Positions 13,011-27,000 of a stretch of DNA of 64,000 nt are shown here, in pieces. The stretch comes from Chaenocephalus aceratus (taxonomy: Eukaryota > Chordata > Actinopteri > Perciformes > Channichthyidae). The stretch spans positions 21,026,427 to 21,090,426 of the forward strand of contig CM043796.1 of NCBI GenBank assembly GCA_023974075.1, in the 5' to 3' direction. Position 1 is the first letter of the stretch. Every line of letters begins with the position of its first letter. A program made the position numbers and the translations under genes. The notes under the pieces were generated by a model, which did not search any database, was not told the DNA's origin, and saw only the letters and a program-made list of their open reading frames with translations.

Positions 13011-13951
13011 CGTAAACCTGAAGTGAATACATTTTGGATGACTTATCGGAATTATTGGTGGAAAGATTTCCTCACAACATTTAATATTCATTACTAAAGG
13101 TACAGCCGAATCATCACAGCGCACAAAACCGCGCAGATGGACCAAAACAAATTGCGGGTCCGCTCAGTGAAACAATAACAACGTAACATGGAGGAACAAA
13201 AGTCTGCATTTAAATCGTGTGTGTGTGTAGAGGTGTGTGTGGTTAAAACACATCAGCCACACCGCTCTTTAGCCTTTCTAATGATTCTGAAGGTAAACCC
13301 AGTGAAGGCGGTGCGTGAAGGCGTGAAAGGCGGTGCGTGAAAGGCACTGCGCGCTCCTCTTCTCAGAGGCTGAGTTAACCCTCCCGCTGCTTCATGGCGC
13401 TGCAGAGATTTCATGAAGTGAAGGAGGTTTTCCTTCTATAAAACAGCTGCGGGCAGCAGATACTGTGAGAGTCACAGACATGAATACATAGATCAAGGCA
13501 GACTGGTGCACACACTCTCCTGTTTTGCCAATCCGGTGCTTAAACAAATATAGCTCTAAACCCCTGGCCGAAATGTCCTGAAAATGAAGTCCGAGTTCAA
13601 CATTTTAATTAATGTCAACACTGGCAGGACAGAAGGCGACACCCCCTTTCTAAGCCATGTCCTCACATCCCAAGCTGCATCCCAAAAAGTGTATTATGTT
13701 GTTACAACAGGGTTCAGGGGAGTGGCTGTACGGCTGCACCCGTAGGATAGAAAAGGGGGAAGTGACGTCTGACTCAGAAGTCGCGCGGCTGTGGAGAAGA
13801 ACGTGTTGCCCACATTCTGTCACTGAGTTTAGGCTAGCAGGCTATATCTTAGCTAGCAGGTTTATTGTTTTGGGTGCAGTCACTTTTGCCTCCACTTGCT
13901 GTTCAAATAAATGTTGAAAGAAAAAGTGAATCTGTTTACAGTTCTGTTTTA

Positions 13952-14083
13952 GAAGAAGAAGAAGAAGAAGAAGAAGAAGAAGAAGAAGAAGAGAAGAAGA
14001 AGAAGAAGAAGAAGAAGAAGAAGAAGAAGAAGAAGAAGAAGAAGAAGAAGAAGAAGAAGAAGAAGAAGAAGAAGAAGAAGAAT
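13952..14083. repeat. (GAA)n triplet tract
   Basis: About 130 bases of GAA/AAG units with one interruption near 13990. It abuts the 3' end of the SINE that lies on the minus strand, so on the SINE strand it reads (TTC)n in the position of the SINE tail. The long poly-E/K and poly-S/F/L frames here are compositional. Confidence 0.95.
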
Positions 14084-14087
14084 AATT

Positions 14088-14402
14088 GGTCTTGGCTCTT
14101 TAATGGTCTCACATGCAGAGCACACAGCACACACAGTGAAATGTGTTCTCTGCTTTTAACCCATCCTAGTACCAGGAGTCTAGTACCAGGAGCAGTGGGC
14201 AGCTATTGTACAGCGCCCGCGGAGCAATGGGAGTGAGGGGGGAAGGGGGATGTCCGGTGCCTTGCTCAAGGGCACCACGGCAGGGCAGGAGGTGAACTGG
14301 GACCTCTCCAAGTAGAAGTCCACACTCCAAATAGGTCTGGTCGGGGACTTGAACCGGCGACCCTACGGCTCACAGTCCAAGCCCCTACTGACTGCCATAG
14401 AT
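14088..14402 (-). mobile_element. tRNA-derived SINE of HE1/AFC type
   Basis: On the minus strand the head contains a polymerase III B-box, GGTTCAAGTCC (complement of 14345-14355). The body then has GGTGCCCTTGAGCAAGGCAC, GGGCGCTGTACAATAGCTGC and a GGATGGGTTAAAAGCAGAG block ending at ACACATTTCACTGTGTG. This order (tRNA-like head, TTGAGCAAGGCACC core, TGCCCACTGCTCC, GGGTTAAAAGCAGAG) is the one I know from fish HE1/AFC SINEs. It sits inside the hAT element, so it inserted later or was carried by it. A small duplication of the CTAGTACCAGGAG word occurs at about 14165-14193. Confidence 0.7.
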
Positions 14403-14673
14403 TTAGTCCCTAATTTTGCTCTCAAAATGGACCAGATTGATGCATTTAACTTCAACATTTAAAAGAAAATCTTCCCGGGGGAGCTTGCCAAGGGCTCAGG
14501 TAATGTGATTACTATATGAATAATTGTCCAAAATAACATAAAATGCATAGGGTTTTTTGTTAAGTAACATACTTTCGCCGCCGGCCGGCCGATACATGCT
14601 ACGCATTAAGTGGGCCTGTCTGTCAATTAATCCCCGGGCCACTTTTTCCCCCCAGTCCGCCCCTGATGCTGAC

Positions 14674-15790
14674 CTTTGATGACCTTTGTTAGACCAACAT
14701 TGAGTTCTATCAACTCATTTATGGTCTTTGACACAGAATAGAAGAACATGTTTAAATAATGGGGTGTCTTTCTTTTGCCTCATCATTTACTGTCAGACAA
14801 TTATTTTAGCTCACATGCTGACAGAGTACCATTTTACCTCTATGCTAAAATACAAGCCAATCCAACCTTGCACTTTGCTTAGATTGCAGCACTGGTAAGT
14901 CACGTAAGCCTGCGGGGACAGCAGACAGACTGACCCAGCTGCAACCCTGCTCTTCCACCAACCGTCTCTTCCTATTTTTCTTCATCACTTCGTCTTCTGG
15001 ACCAGTGGTATTGGTCTCAACATCCCCTTCCCTTTGCTCTCTCTACGGTCACCTGCTTCTCCTCTTTCACTTTTTGACTCTTCATTCTGCAGTGTTTATG
15101 GTATTTCCGTTTTTTGTACCACAACTGTATATGTTTGTAGAAAGTGTGTATACTTTGATAACATGTAGAAAACAAGAATCCAAATGTGAGGACTAGGACA
15201 CACTTGCAGACTGGAGGACTAAACAAGTGTGTGCCTAAGAAGTTTGTGAGTTCTTCCTAAATCCACAGCACATGAAGCCCACAAGGGGCCTAGGGAAATC
15301 TTCAGCAGACTTCCATAGAGCTCGCTTGGTGTGCATCTTTCACAGAAGACTAGCCATTATGCTAATACTGTTACGTGTATGTAAATATAATATTAGCAGA
15401 GTTCTTGCATAAACTGATTACAAAAAAAACACACAATTTTGTCTTTTCATCCCCAAGGCAAAGCAAGGTTAGTGTGGCGGTGTGGTGTTAATATTATATT
15501 ATACTAAATTGGATCTTAAAAACCGGACAAAGGACAAACAATGCCACCTGGGGGCTTACACCCCAGGACATCTACACCAAAAGACAAGAAATCCAGACAC
15601 AGGTTTGTTAACTGAGGGGCAGAGTATAAAGCAAGACAAATGCAAAACAAACTAATCAAAGTATAAACAAAAAACGAAATCAACCAAAACATAGTTAGCA
15701 AACAGCACTAAGCAAAACAGCTCTAAGCAAAACAGCAGCAGGTTAACCTAAAAGCAATGGTAACAAATGGTCTACCATGAAGCATACAAA
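14674..15790. other. Non-coding stretch, no gene seen
   Basis: AT-rich sequence with no recognisable coding region or RNA gene. Confidence 0.4.
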
Positions 15791-15794
15791 CAAT

Positions 15795-16000
15795 TTAAAG
15801 GTCACCTATTATGCAAAATCCACTTTTTCATGAATTGTATACATAAACATGGTCCACTCTGTGTAAAGAGATTCTGAAAGTTTCAGGAAAAAAATATTCT
15901 CTCACTTTTTGTCCTGATCCATTTATATAAAAACCAGTCTGGAAATGAGCTGATTAGATTTTGGCCACTTTATGATGTCATAACGATTTTTAATTAGCAG
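15795..16000 (+). mobile_element. Possible truncated DNA transposon terminus
   Basis: TTTAAAGGTCACCTATTATG followed by an AT-rich stretch containing TTTATGATGTCATAACGATT resembles the end of a dispersed fish DNA transposon beginning TTAAAGG(T/G)CACCTATTATGC. The opposite inverted end was not found. Similar but weaker starts occur at 3778 and 34071. The assignment is from pattern memory only. Confidence 0.3.
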
Positions 16001-18050
16001 AAACAAACATACTCTCAAGAACGTTTGCTTAAACATTAGCTGTATTTAAATATTCAAAATATGAATAGGAAAACATAGAAAAAAACACAACTTAGGAAAC
16101 TCAGAAGGCACTGCAGGGGAATGCAAAACAGTCCCAACAGTATTCATATAATATAATATATTATATTTCAAGTTTTGTTGTCTTATATGTTCAATCATTT
16201 AAAACAACCTGTGGCTGCCACATCATGGAAGATGGTAAACATGTATTTTACTCTGAACAGATATCTTGTTATTATAAGGCCACATTTAACAATTTTTACA
16301 ACCAAATGACATCTGAGAGATTTTTCATTGGTATGTGTGTTGAAAATAAAGAAGAAAAGAAAACAAGAGTGTGGAAATAGTGACATTTCTTAACAGAGGG
16401 AAATGAGAGCAAAAGTATTGTACAGTTTGCCCAGAGGAAGCACAGGCGAGGGATAGCGAAAGTGAGAAAAAGAGTGCTTTGTTTAGTGTTGTCAAGGGAA
16501 GGACAGGTCTTTGTAGGATTTTCTGTAGGACAGGAAGTCTATTAATCTGTCTAGGCAGAGGCAAGGAGGAGGGAGACATGGCTGAACAGAGGGAGGAAGA
16601 ATGCAGGGACAAGGGGAAGAAGAGATGGACGGCCCCTCCATTTATGAAGAGAAGAAGATGGGAGGCACTGATTGAGTTTAGGACAGTAGGGAAGTATGAA
16701 TAATGAGGAAAGGACGTATGTCATATAAATTAATGCACAGAGAAAGTGGGGGAGAAGGGAAGAAATGTAAGTAGGAACAGAGCCTCGCTGACCAGAATCA
16801 GGTTTGGACACCATCAATCTGCCCCAAAACTTCGCCCTGAGGAGCAACAGATCACGCAGGAGGACAAAAGAGGGGAAGGATGCAAACAGTGGGAAGGGAG
16901 GAGGAGATGACGATACTAGAGGCATAAGTAGTCTAAGGGGGTAGGAAGAAAGACATCAAGGGGATGGAGAAAAGAGGTTCAGCCTGATTTCCAAGAAATG
17001 TAAAGCACCCTAACCTATTGCACGATCTTAGCCAAAAGTGACACAAGTGGAACAAAGTACAAACCAACGCTGAACAAGACAGGCTTGTGAGGAAAATGTT
17101 TTTAAGAGGTTTTACACCAACTTAGAAGTAGGGTCATTTTCTCAATGACTTCTACACAACTACACAATTGTATTGGCAATATCTCAATTCCTGGTAGAGG
17201 GTCTATTATTTGACGTTAGCAAGTGGCTGCAAAACAAAAACATGCCGTCTTTATTAGAGCAATCTGATTGAGCAATAAGCTAGTCTCATCAACATGAGTA
17301 CTACAAAAAAGTTGATTTAAAAATAAAGCCTATATGGCAAAACAGAACAGTAACATGTTCACCCACAACTGTAAACTAGAAAGTTATTGAAAGGGAAACA
17401 ATAATTGGTGTATCCGCCCTGTGGCTCAGATACTTTTTTGTAATGGATTCTTGCCTGGCCAATGCTTCCACCAAGTTTCATGAAAAATACGACCATCCAT
17501 CTGAGAGACAAACGGAGCCAGAAAACAGGACCTCCTTGGCGGAGCTTATTACTTGAGGGACTTGAACAAGAGCATATCTTACTTACACATGTCTCTATAT
17601 CGGACTGTGTCTGAGGCGTTCTTCTCACAGCTTTCAACTCCTGTAAGAGTAACACAAGTCATGTAATACAAGTCCTATGTCCTTGGATTAGGCAAGGCCC
17701 TAAAACTATCATAGGGTGACTGGGAAAGTTGGTCAGACAGTTAAAATGTGTAATCTGAGTGAGGGTTGGGGTTCAGAACTGTGAAGAAAGAAGGCAACCA
17801 TCCATATCTCCTGTGCTGCTATGATTTATGTTCACACAAACACACCTTTGAGCACATGTGGACATGTGCTGTCACACGTGTGCTTAGACATGTGAACAAG
17901 GACGTGTGTTTGTTGTAAAAATATAAGCACACACATCAACACACATTCTAGAGCACTTGTGGAGTAATTTATAGTTTAATCATACTTTCAAAATGCCTAG
18001 ACATACAACTGAGATTATTCCTTAAAGAAATGGAAAACCAAACACACCAA
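16001..18050. other. Non-coding stretch, no gene seen
   Basis: A purine-rich patch at 16330-16980 yields long but low-complexity frames on both strands. No domain was recognised. Confidence 0.4.
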
Positions 18051-18053
18051 ACA

Positions 18054-18055
<2 letters not shown>

Positions 18056-18130
<75 letters not shown>
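18056..18130. repeat. (AC)n microsatellite, interrupted
   Basis: About 35 AC units with one CCAC interruption near 18107. Confidence 0.95.
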
Positions 18131-18132
<2 letters not shown>

Positions 18133-18134
18133 GA

Positions 18135-21100
18135 TATATATCTAAAACATATGTTTATTCGCATAATAACACACTTAGGAATTGTTTTGACTGAAACATT
18201 TAAGAACAACATTATTTTTAAATAGGTGATCAAACTCAAAATAAAATCCAACCTCTTTTTTCCTTTGAAAAACACATGATGAATTTTATAACATTGAGGT
18301 AAGGGTGATTCCATCAGGCTGGCATGCTTTCATCCGAACAGCTTACACATAAAAAAGAAAAGATCACTTTGTGAAGTCCTCAGCTGATACTGTTGCAATA
18401 AATTGATTTTAAATCTGTAAATTAATAATAAAAAAAAACGTTTATACCCACTCAAACTTTATAAGATTGAATGTAAAAGCACACAGCATGACCTTTGCTT
18501 TTGCAAGACAATAAACTCGCTCCCAGCATTTTAAATGATTTTTCCCGCAGTGTTAAATTAAATGAGCGTAACAATGTCAAACATCTCCGTCAGCTGTACA
18601 TCATTGAAACTTAAATAGAACTTCCTCAGCCTAAAAAAAGATGTACAGATTCTCAACATGAGGCTTTTTTTTACACTTCCTGAGTCTCTTAGAAAAACAT
18701 ACAAACTCAGCCGTGTTGCATTTCAATTACTCCGGGTTGTAAAAGAGGGAGAACATCGGTTTTACATCTCAATCGTGCCTGATTTACGATGGCTCCTCTC
18801 TCCGAGGGATTCTGCACCTGCGAGTAATATCCTTGGAGTGTGTGTGTCTGTGTGTGCACGCAAATGGAAGCGTGTGATATCCAGTCGCAGTGGAGCAAAA
18901 GTCTTGGCCTGTGAAAGGGGTTGACAGTGTATTACAAGTAGATCAGAATCTCTGTTACTCTCTCTTCTTCGCACGCCGACGTGCTGAAACACACAAACGC
19001 GTACTTGCAGTTTTAAAAAAGACATGAAAGAAGAGATTGATTGAGAGAACTTCCAGTAGACATTTACTGGCTATGAATCAGGCTGATGATGGAAAGTGTT
19101 GCTTTTGGATTGCCGATACACAAGTGCCACGGGCGATGCACTTTGATTGGGCCGCTTTCACTTCTGTACAGCCATTCTCAAAACTAGAGGAAGAGGAAAT
19201 CAGTGCTGCATTTCGGAAATATGTCCTTGCAGTGGGAGGACACGAATGCATAGGATGAAGGGTAAATTAATAGGAGACAAGTCGAAGTGATTCAAGGTTT
19301 GGGTTTCTTTAAATCGGATGTATATATGTGTAAATGTGGACTGGTAGGATGAATGGTGTTCTGATTGACGGATGGATTAAGGAATGGTGGATTATAGAGG
19401 TATTTGAATGGAGACAGACACAAATAATAAAGGCTGATAAATGACTGTATTTTCATATGAATGTGCTCGTCAAAGCCAAACATTTTTATTAATTTGAATT
19501 CACACTTCACGGGAGATTTGGAAAAATTAAAGCTGCAACAGGCAGAATGTGCTTTCTGTTTTGGCACGATACTGTGTGTTTGTTTCTGGCTCCCGGGAAA
19601 GCATTTCAAAAACTGGTGTGACAAAAAAACATGTTTTGTTGGGAAAAGCCTACTGTTGTTCCCTTGTTATTGCTTATGCTTTGCAGCCATTTGCACAAGA
19701 TTGCTCTCAAAGTGGCAACTGACATTAGACTGACATCAAGACTGAGTGACCTTTGTAGTAATTATAGTTGCATGATATGTTGAAATCCCCTACACCTAGC
19801 CTACTAATGGTACTTCTTAAATCTTAAGCCCTAAAGTTTGCATTTTTCTTGAATTTGGACATTTACATTGGCTGCATTTAAAAAACAATTCTAAAAGCAT
19901 TACAAAAATGCACCACTCTTTGTTCTTTTGCAACTTGAACTGCAAAGATAGGCATTTCCAATATCTTACAATACAGGCCCTGGGAGTACAAGAATGATTT
20001 TTGTAAAATGCTGAAGGTTCTCTGATGTTTTTCATAATTCATCCTCTTCTGAACCAAATTGTATTGCTATCTATCAAGTGTTACTTGAAGCAAATGAGCA
20101 AATATTTTTCTAATATGTGTTTCTACTTCAAAAGTGTTTGGCCAGGACATTACAGTACATGCACTTCTGTGAAATAGCTCTTTCTTATACAGAATTCAAT
20201 GTGTTCTGCTTCCCTTGGATATTGTAGTTGCATGCATAAAATCAGCCTGCCTCATGATATAAGTAGAGTTCCTGCTCAGGCAAAGTAGATCCTGTCTTCT
20301 ATGATTCCTGGTATGTCTTGCAGAGCTAAATGAGGGAAACATGAGACAATAACACCAAGTGTGATTCTGCATATAAAACTGAATCATGTGCACGCTCCTT
20401 GTAAAGCCGCCATCTCCATATGGGCTGTGATTGTAGAAAGTGATGGCAGGTTGATGATCTGGTGCCACTTCATGGATATAAATATTGAAGGGGTTGGTTT
20501 GTGAGAGATTGGCTTTGGCATAGTTTGCCCATAATAATTCTTGTTGCCATCATGTGTTGAGCATTTGGCAGTTTGGCAGACTCTCTCTCGGGCTGCTTAC
20601 TCCCAACTCAGCATTGTTTTGGAGAATTATTTTCGACAGTTTGGCTTTAGTATGCACCAGGGAGTTCCTGGGAGATGAGATATGGCTAAGGGAGTAGAGG
20701 GGAAGAGTGCAAAAGTGATTAGGGAAGCCATTGTTAAACTGTAACGTCTGAACTCAGTCACAGAGAAGCTTTACGCCATCTATTCAGTGAAGAAACAGAC
20801 AAGTTGGGGTTCACGCTCATTGGCAACTATGTTAGGTCACATGCAAAATAATTTAGTTTATAAATTTGGTGTTTCTTATGTTAAGGCTTATTAAACTTAT
20901 TAAGCTTATTAAACCTCTTAATAAAATGCAGTCCGGATAAACACCACCAATATGACCTCAAAACCTGAACTGTACACATAACTATAGAAGGTTTTAGTAT
21001 TGAACATTTGTACTAGTTTGCACATGTTTTCCCTAATAAAGTGGCCACTGGTGTACACTAAAACTGACATGCATACTGTGCAATACACATCTATATGAAT

Positions 21101-23955
21101 AACTAAACCGCTCTAAAGAATTACTGAGTGTTTCAGCCACCACCATGTTGGTTATAAGTTAGAGAGGATACAATACAAAATGTTACATAGCTTTTTTTCT
21201 GTTTATCTGCAATCATTTACATAATGGACAATGGCATGAAGGTGAGTCAGATTAGAGACACCTATTTAAGGGATATCTTTGCAAGACAACGTTATGTTTT
21301 GCATGGCTTCCAGCTTGTTGGATAAGGTTCTGGTTAGCTGTCAGATCTAATAATGACATCCTACAGGCCGTGTTATCCAGGCAGCAGCCAGCTCACACGT
21401 GTGTTGTTTCTCCTCAGGCCTTTACGTGTCTCTGACACCCAACAATGATTGGACAAAGCCCTTTGCGATCGGATGAAGAGCACTGGTTTACGCAAGCAGA
21501 AGCACGAAGAAGGGACATCATCTTCATTTCCAATGGTGAGTGTGTCAAGAGACATTGTGTAAACCCCAGGCTGTTTTAACATAGAAAAAAAAGGATAAAT
21601 CCACAGCTACAGCCTCAGTACTCTCATGAGTAATTCAGTCATGAGTGAATCATTGGCAAGCAATCCACGCCATCTAAATTGACCATGTTAAATTCATGAC
21701 TGATGTGAATAGAGTCAGTGTGTTTGCGTGTCATTAGAGATGACAGTCACTCGATTCTTCATCAGGAGAAGAGAGCTAAATCAATTCAGATCCAGACCTG
21801 CATTGAGCGAACAGAGCCTGATCGTTTATTTTGTATTCATACTCTTGCTCTTTCTCTCTCTCTCTCATCTTCTGCTTTTTTCTGTATTTTAATCTTTCAT
21901 AGTCTCCAGCTCATAATTATCACCTCTCTGACACATTAGAAAGAGAACTGTTGTAACGGATGTGACTGTGACTTTGTGCACAAAATCTGTTCAGAAGAGC
22001 TGTGCAGCACCATCACTGTTGGACTATTTGTACTATTGAGTACTGAGCCTTACAAATACCGTATTCTTCCCCATCCTCTAACCCTGTCAGTGTTGACGTC
22101 TTGCTTTATCTGTGGAAGAACCAGCGGGAATTATCAAGCATTGCTTTCATCTTTCCTAATGTTCCAACCATTTAACAACAATTTATAAACAACCATTTTT
22201 TTATAAATTATTGTAAGCAATTCAACTCTCAGTAACAAAAGGGATGTGCTCTGTTGTGGTGTGGTCCCTCGGAAGAGAAGAGTGTGTTGAAATCAAATGG
22301 ACGATAACTGGTCTCCAAACCATTTAGCAATCAGCTGGAAGGTAGCAGTCACAGATGAACTATGTCAACAAATAACCCCCCTCGTAACGGCTTGAAAGCC
22401 AGCATGCCTTGATCAGAGCTGCAAATGTTTTCATTACTTACTGAGATGTCAGACACATCACAGAGACTCCCCAGATTATGTGATAATGGAACTGAACACA
22501 GAGGTGAGGTGAAAGGTAAAAAAAAAGATGTTTGTTGGAAATGGGATTTTAATCACTGTTGGGAAGCAGTTGCCACAGGCCTGACCAAAACTGTGCTGAA
22601 CAGAAGGAATCAAGCAGTAAACCCAGTGAAATCCAAACAAGGGGAAGCTATTGATTGGTCATTGTTTTTAAAATGATTTTGGTTATTTTCTGTGTCACAT
22701 AAGAAGTCAGGGGAATTGACAAACAAATGATTTCCCAGGATATTTTCTTACATTACTTACATCTACACTGAAAACAAAAGTCAAACCTCAAAACCTCTGC
22801 ACCCAAAATAGGGAAAACAAAGACTGTTTTTTATGCTAAACACACCTGTAAATTCATATACACTGGATAAATCACACTCCTTAACACAGTAACACATTTC
22901 GTACAAAGTTCCAATGGTACTGTAAGAGCTCTTTCATTTAAAGCCATACAAGTAAAACAAAAACATACAAACGACTTGCATTTGAAACTTGGTGCTGTTT
23001 ACATTTCCCTTGAATTTGCATCACAAGAAATGTAAACAGCATCAAGAAGAAATGCCCTGGACAGATAACATGGCTGGCATCTTAAACATTACAAGTTTGA
23101 CATATGGGGAAAATTGTCTATAACTTTAACATTTAGAAAATGTTTAACCAAGCATTATTGATGTAAAAACAGAGCCTGATTACATTCTTCCAACTGGAGT
23201 CCTGCAGTTGGCATGTCAAGGGACATTTCTTGATCTGTAATGACAGGATGGAGCCATGTCTAACGTTGATGGTTTATCCTGATACTTATGTCATTCATCC
23301 TACATTCCTGCAACCAGACATCAGCCAGGAGAAGCCTTACAGTCGTATTGTGATATAGAACAGTGGTGGGCTATTCATTCATTAAACTGTAGTGATTCAT
23401 ACCTAGGTAACTCCTGTTTTGCATAGACTTGGTACTGAATAGAATACTCCCATGCAATTCCATCGTTTTTTCTAACGTAGAAATTAACGAGTCTGCATTC
23501 AACTTCCTAACAATGTCTCAGTCACTCAAATCACTTAATGAAGCCGTTGTAGTACCCAGAAAAAACGGGATTCAGGTATTTCTTATGCTTAGACTCCCAC
23601 GCTTTTACACAGGCAATAATGCAGTGATCCAGAAAATATATTAAGAAACCAAAATAAAACAATCTCTTATAAATTCCTTAAGCCTTGTCTGGTGCCCAGA
23701 GAGGATGTGGGCGTCCACATGCAGAACATGGAAGGGAGTAACTAAGGTACTCTGTGTTTTTTGTTGTTGTTGTGTGTCTATATGAGTGTGTGTGTTTGTG
23801 AGTGAAGGTGAGAGTAGGAGGAAAAACATTTCCTGATCTTTTCAGTCCAAAGACTGGAGGAAATAAACACACTTCAGGCTCTTGCTCTAGACTGCGAGTG
23901 CATCTGGCATCCAGCACCAGAACATAACAAATGTACAAAAGGGAGGTGTAATCCC
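18135..23955. other. Non-coding stretch, no gene seen
   Basis: Nearly 6 kb without a recognisable coding region, RNA gene or element. Some frames (for example 19037-19258) have ordinary amino-acid composition but no domain I can name, no convincing splice context and no neighbours that would support a gene. Confidence 0.4.
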
Positions 23956-23957
23956 TC

Positions 23958-23979
23958 CACACACACACACACACACACA

Positions 23980-24042
<63 letters not shown>
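23958..24042. repeat. (AC)n microsatellite
   Basis: About 42 AC units with a single CCC interruption near 23981. Confidence 0.97.
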
Positions 24043-24044
<2 letters not shown>

Positions 24045-27000
24045 CTGAGCTCTTACTCCGTACTTCAAAAGGACCTTGTCAACGTTTTTTCACGTTTTAG
24101 CCCATTGGCTACAAGTCACCCATACTTTACAATTTTCCGAATCATCCCATGCTGTTTTAGAGTTTGATGAAGTCATCTTTTCAGCCTTCAAGGCAACCAC
24201 TGCTTTTAGGTCATGTCAATATGATATTGAAATGTTCCTGCAGAGATTTAAAACTTACTTTAAGTCTGTAAACAATCAAAGTGAAGATGCAGTTGGGTCT
24301 AGTTAAAGTATTAAATCAAGATTTGATTTTTTGTCAAATTTGGCTTTTATTGTTGTGCAGTTTAAAACACTGTTAGTGAAATACCCTTGGATACTTTTTG
24401 ATGCTGCAGGGTTGAATTGCATTGTTAGCTGAGGGCACAGATTCCTTGAAGCCGCTCTCTCAACTTGCATCTGCGTATATTGCTCATATTGTGTGTTGTC
24501 CACCTTTTATTCTTGTGTTTTTATCCAAATATCTCTCATATAGTCACAGTGTTTCAACTGAGAGTTAAGTTAGGTGGTGTTAACCTTTGAAAGGTAGGCT
24601 ACTATGAGTGCTGATTGGTTTGAGTCAAAGTTATTCTTTTTTTATCCCCTAAAGATAATTTTGTTGTCATGCTCCAAAGAAACAACATTCACAACAAGGT
24701 ATAAACGAAACAAGAACATAAGAACAACAAAAGTATTTGACAGTGTACCCAGGCTATTTAGAGCTGTTATAGCTGTTGGCACAACACTCCTCCTAAAGCT
24801 GGGTTTTTTGTGCAGATGGGTTGCCTGTATCTACCTCCTGGAGGGAGAATGATGAAGAATGGGTTGAGGGGATGTCAGGGGTCGTGTGCTATGGTCAGTG
24901 CTCTGCGAGTGGTGGCACTATCAATCAAGGCTGGCAGATGGGAGTGGGGGGACCAATTATTTTAGAAGAAATGTTTCCAGGAGCTTGTTTCTAATAGTTA
25001 GGGTGAGCATGGTGAAATAGCAGATGGCACAGTGCAGGAGAATAGGTTCATTAATACTTTGATATAGAAGAAACAGGAGGTGAGATTTTGACTGACCCAA
25101 AGTTTGTTGCTAACAAAAAGTCTTTGTTGGCAGAAATTATAACTGTCTGAGCTATGATGATCAAAGCTTGGTTTATTGTCAAGAATGATGAAGAGATAGA
25201 TGAAAGTTTCTACTGGCTGTCAGTGGATGTAAGTGTAGCAATGTTGGGTGTTTATTTTCTTTGGGGGCGTTGTTGAAGATAAGTGCCTTTTGTCTGCGTA
25301 TTGTTGGTAGGTTGTGATTGAGTCCCTGGGTTGTGGGGAGGGCGAAAATGGCTGTGTCAGAATACTTCAGTTGTTTTGTGACAAAAGAGGAACTAACACA
25401 GTCATTGGTACAATGGCGGTGTATAGAAAGGGTCTCAGAATATAGCCCTGGGGTGCTCCATTGGACATGGTGTAACAACAACAATTTTCCTTTTTCCATT
25501 TTATTCTTCCGAGGCAGGTTGACGTCACTATGTCGAAATGGACCAATTGGTCCAAATGGACCAATCCGCACACACACACTCAGACCCCATGCAGCAACCA
25601 GGAAACGACACCAGTAATCCACCTCACACTGTCCGCTCCTCGAGCATAAACACTGATGTTCAGCTGTAACGGTGGTTGACTAATCAGAACAGAGTGGACG
25701 AGCTGACCAATCAGCGCACAGTGGGCTCATAGGGAGGGGGGGCAGGAGCTCCAACAAGGCGTGTAGGACAGAGAGTGAATACACATACTGTACAGAGATG
25801 CTGTATGAGAAAACCAATGTGATTTTGGAAAATTGAACGATATAAATCTATTCTAGTAGACCTCAACAATTGAATTATGTTCAGTAGAAATGGCCCAAAC
25901 AAGGGACCTTTAAACGGATATAGTTACATACATGTATATGTATAGGTGGAAAAAGTGCCTATTGATACAAAAATCAACTGCGCTAACTCACCAACAGAAT
26001 ATAGAGCCAATGGCTTGTGACAACCAAAAGAGAAACATTGCCTATAATTTTCTTAAATTGTTTACTCTAACATTTACAATATTTCTACAGAGAGAAAATA
26101 ACTGTAAAAATGATCTATTGCTGCTTTCATTAAAATATGTTCCTAAGAAAGAATGACCTTCACAGAAATTATCCTTGAATGTGGTATTCAACAATAGTTT
26201 GAAGTACCTAACCTTCCAACAGTCCTAGCCAAACATCAAGCTAAACTTGGATGTTCATACTCAAGTTTGGTCTGATAGCCATTCTGGCCAAACATTGGCC
26301 TGTAATTTGAGTCTTTTTTAAGTGCCCTCTCTCATTTGGACTTTCAATTCCTACGGTCAGTACAGTAAAATTGTTCACATTTCTCACGTCCTCAAGGGAA
26401 CGCCTGTCCCTTGAATTGATTTTAAGTAAATAAAGCTGCCTGTGTAAAAGACTGTTTGATGGTAGCAAAAGGAGGGTGAGGGAAACCGTGTTTTATGTGG
26501 CGCTGTGGTTTTTTTCTACATCAACATTCAGGCTCAATTGATTTTGTTATAGGGGATGGAAAGGATGCTGTGTGAAGATAGGGAATGACAGAGCTTTGAC
26601 TTGTAAAGAACAAAAATCCATGTGTTGCCAAAGTATAAAAGCCGATGGATTGAAAAGATCAGGCTAGAACAGAGAAGGAAAAGGCAATATATTATATAAC
26701 ATTACTAGAAAATAGGAACTTTGTTATTAACAATTATTGATCAAACAATAGCCATTTTTTAGTCTGGCAACTGCGATGTCAATACATAAAAACAACCATT
26801 GACCCACTTTTAAATCTTTTTTCTTTGTGTTTTAGAGTTGTTTGGCATTAATTTATGGGTTTTCCGGGCAAATTAAACCAATTGTTAAGATAAGTGCCGT
26901 CACATCCTAATCATTGACTCAGCCCTCTCACCTGAAGGCCTGCCATGAGACATTTGAAATCAAGGCACATTTGAAAACCTTTTGAGACCCATTCTTTGGC

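Larger units (their letters stand above)
12730..14665. mobile_element. Non-autonomous hAT-type DNA transposon with 8-bp TSD
   Basis: The element begins CAGGGGCGGACTGG at 12730 and ends with the exact reverse complement at 14652-14665, a 14-bp perfect terminal inverted repeat. It is flanked by a perfect 8-bp duplication, ATGCTGAC, at 12722-12729 and 14666-14673. An 8-bp duplication and CAG-type termini are hallmarks of hAT elements. No transposase frame is present across the 1,936 bp. The interior is composite: a poly-A run at about 12802-12824, another hAT-like terminus (CAGGGTTGGGTTGTAACGG) at 12891, a short GGCGGTGCGTGAAGGCGTG-type tandem patch near 13306-13350, and a SINE with a GAA tract at 13950-14400. 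The interior must therefore have taken later insertions or be assembled from several elements. Confidence 0.85.

Noticed and set aside
13936..14236. Poly-Glu/Lys and poly-Phe/Ser/Leu frames
   Set aside because: Translation of the (GAA)n tract, not protein genes.
17024..17038. A 15-base match to the 5' part of U2 snRNA (CTTTTGGCTAAGATC on the minus strand)
   Set aside because: The flanks do not continue the U2 sequence on either side, so it is a chance match or a tiny relic, not an RNA gene.
19037..19258. A 73-residue plus-strand frame of ordinary composition
   Set aside because: No family resemblance and no supporting neighbours or splice signals.
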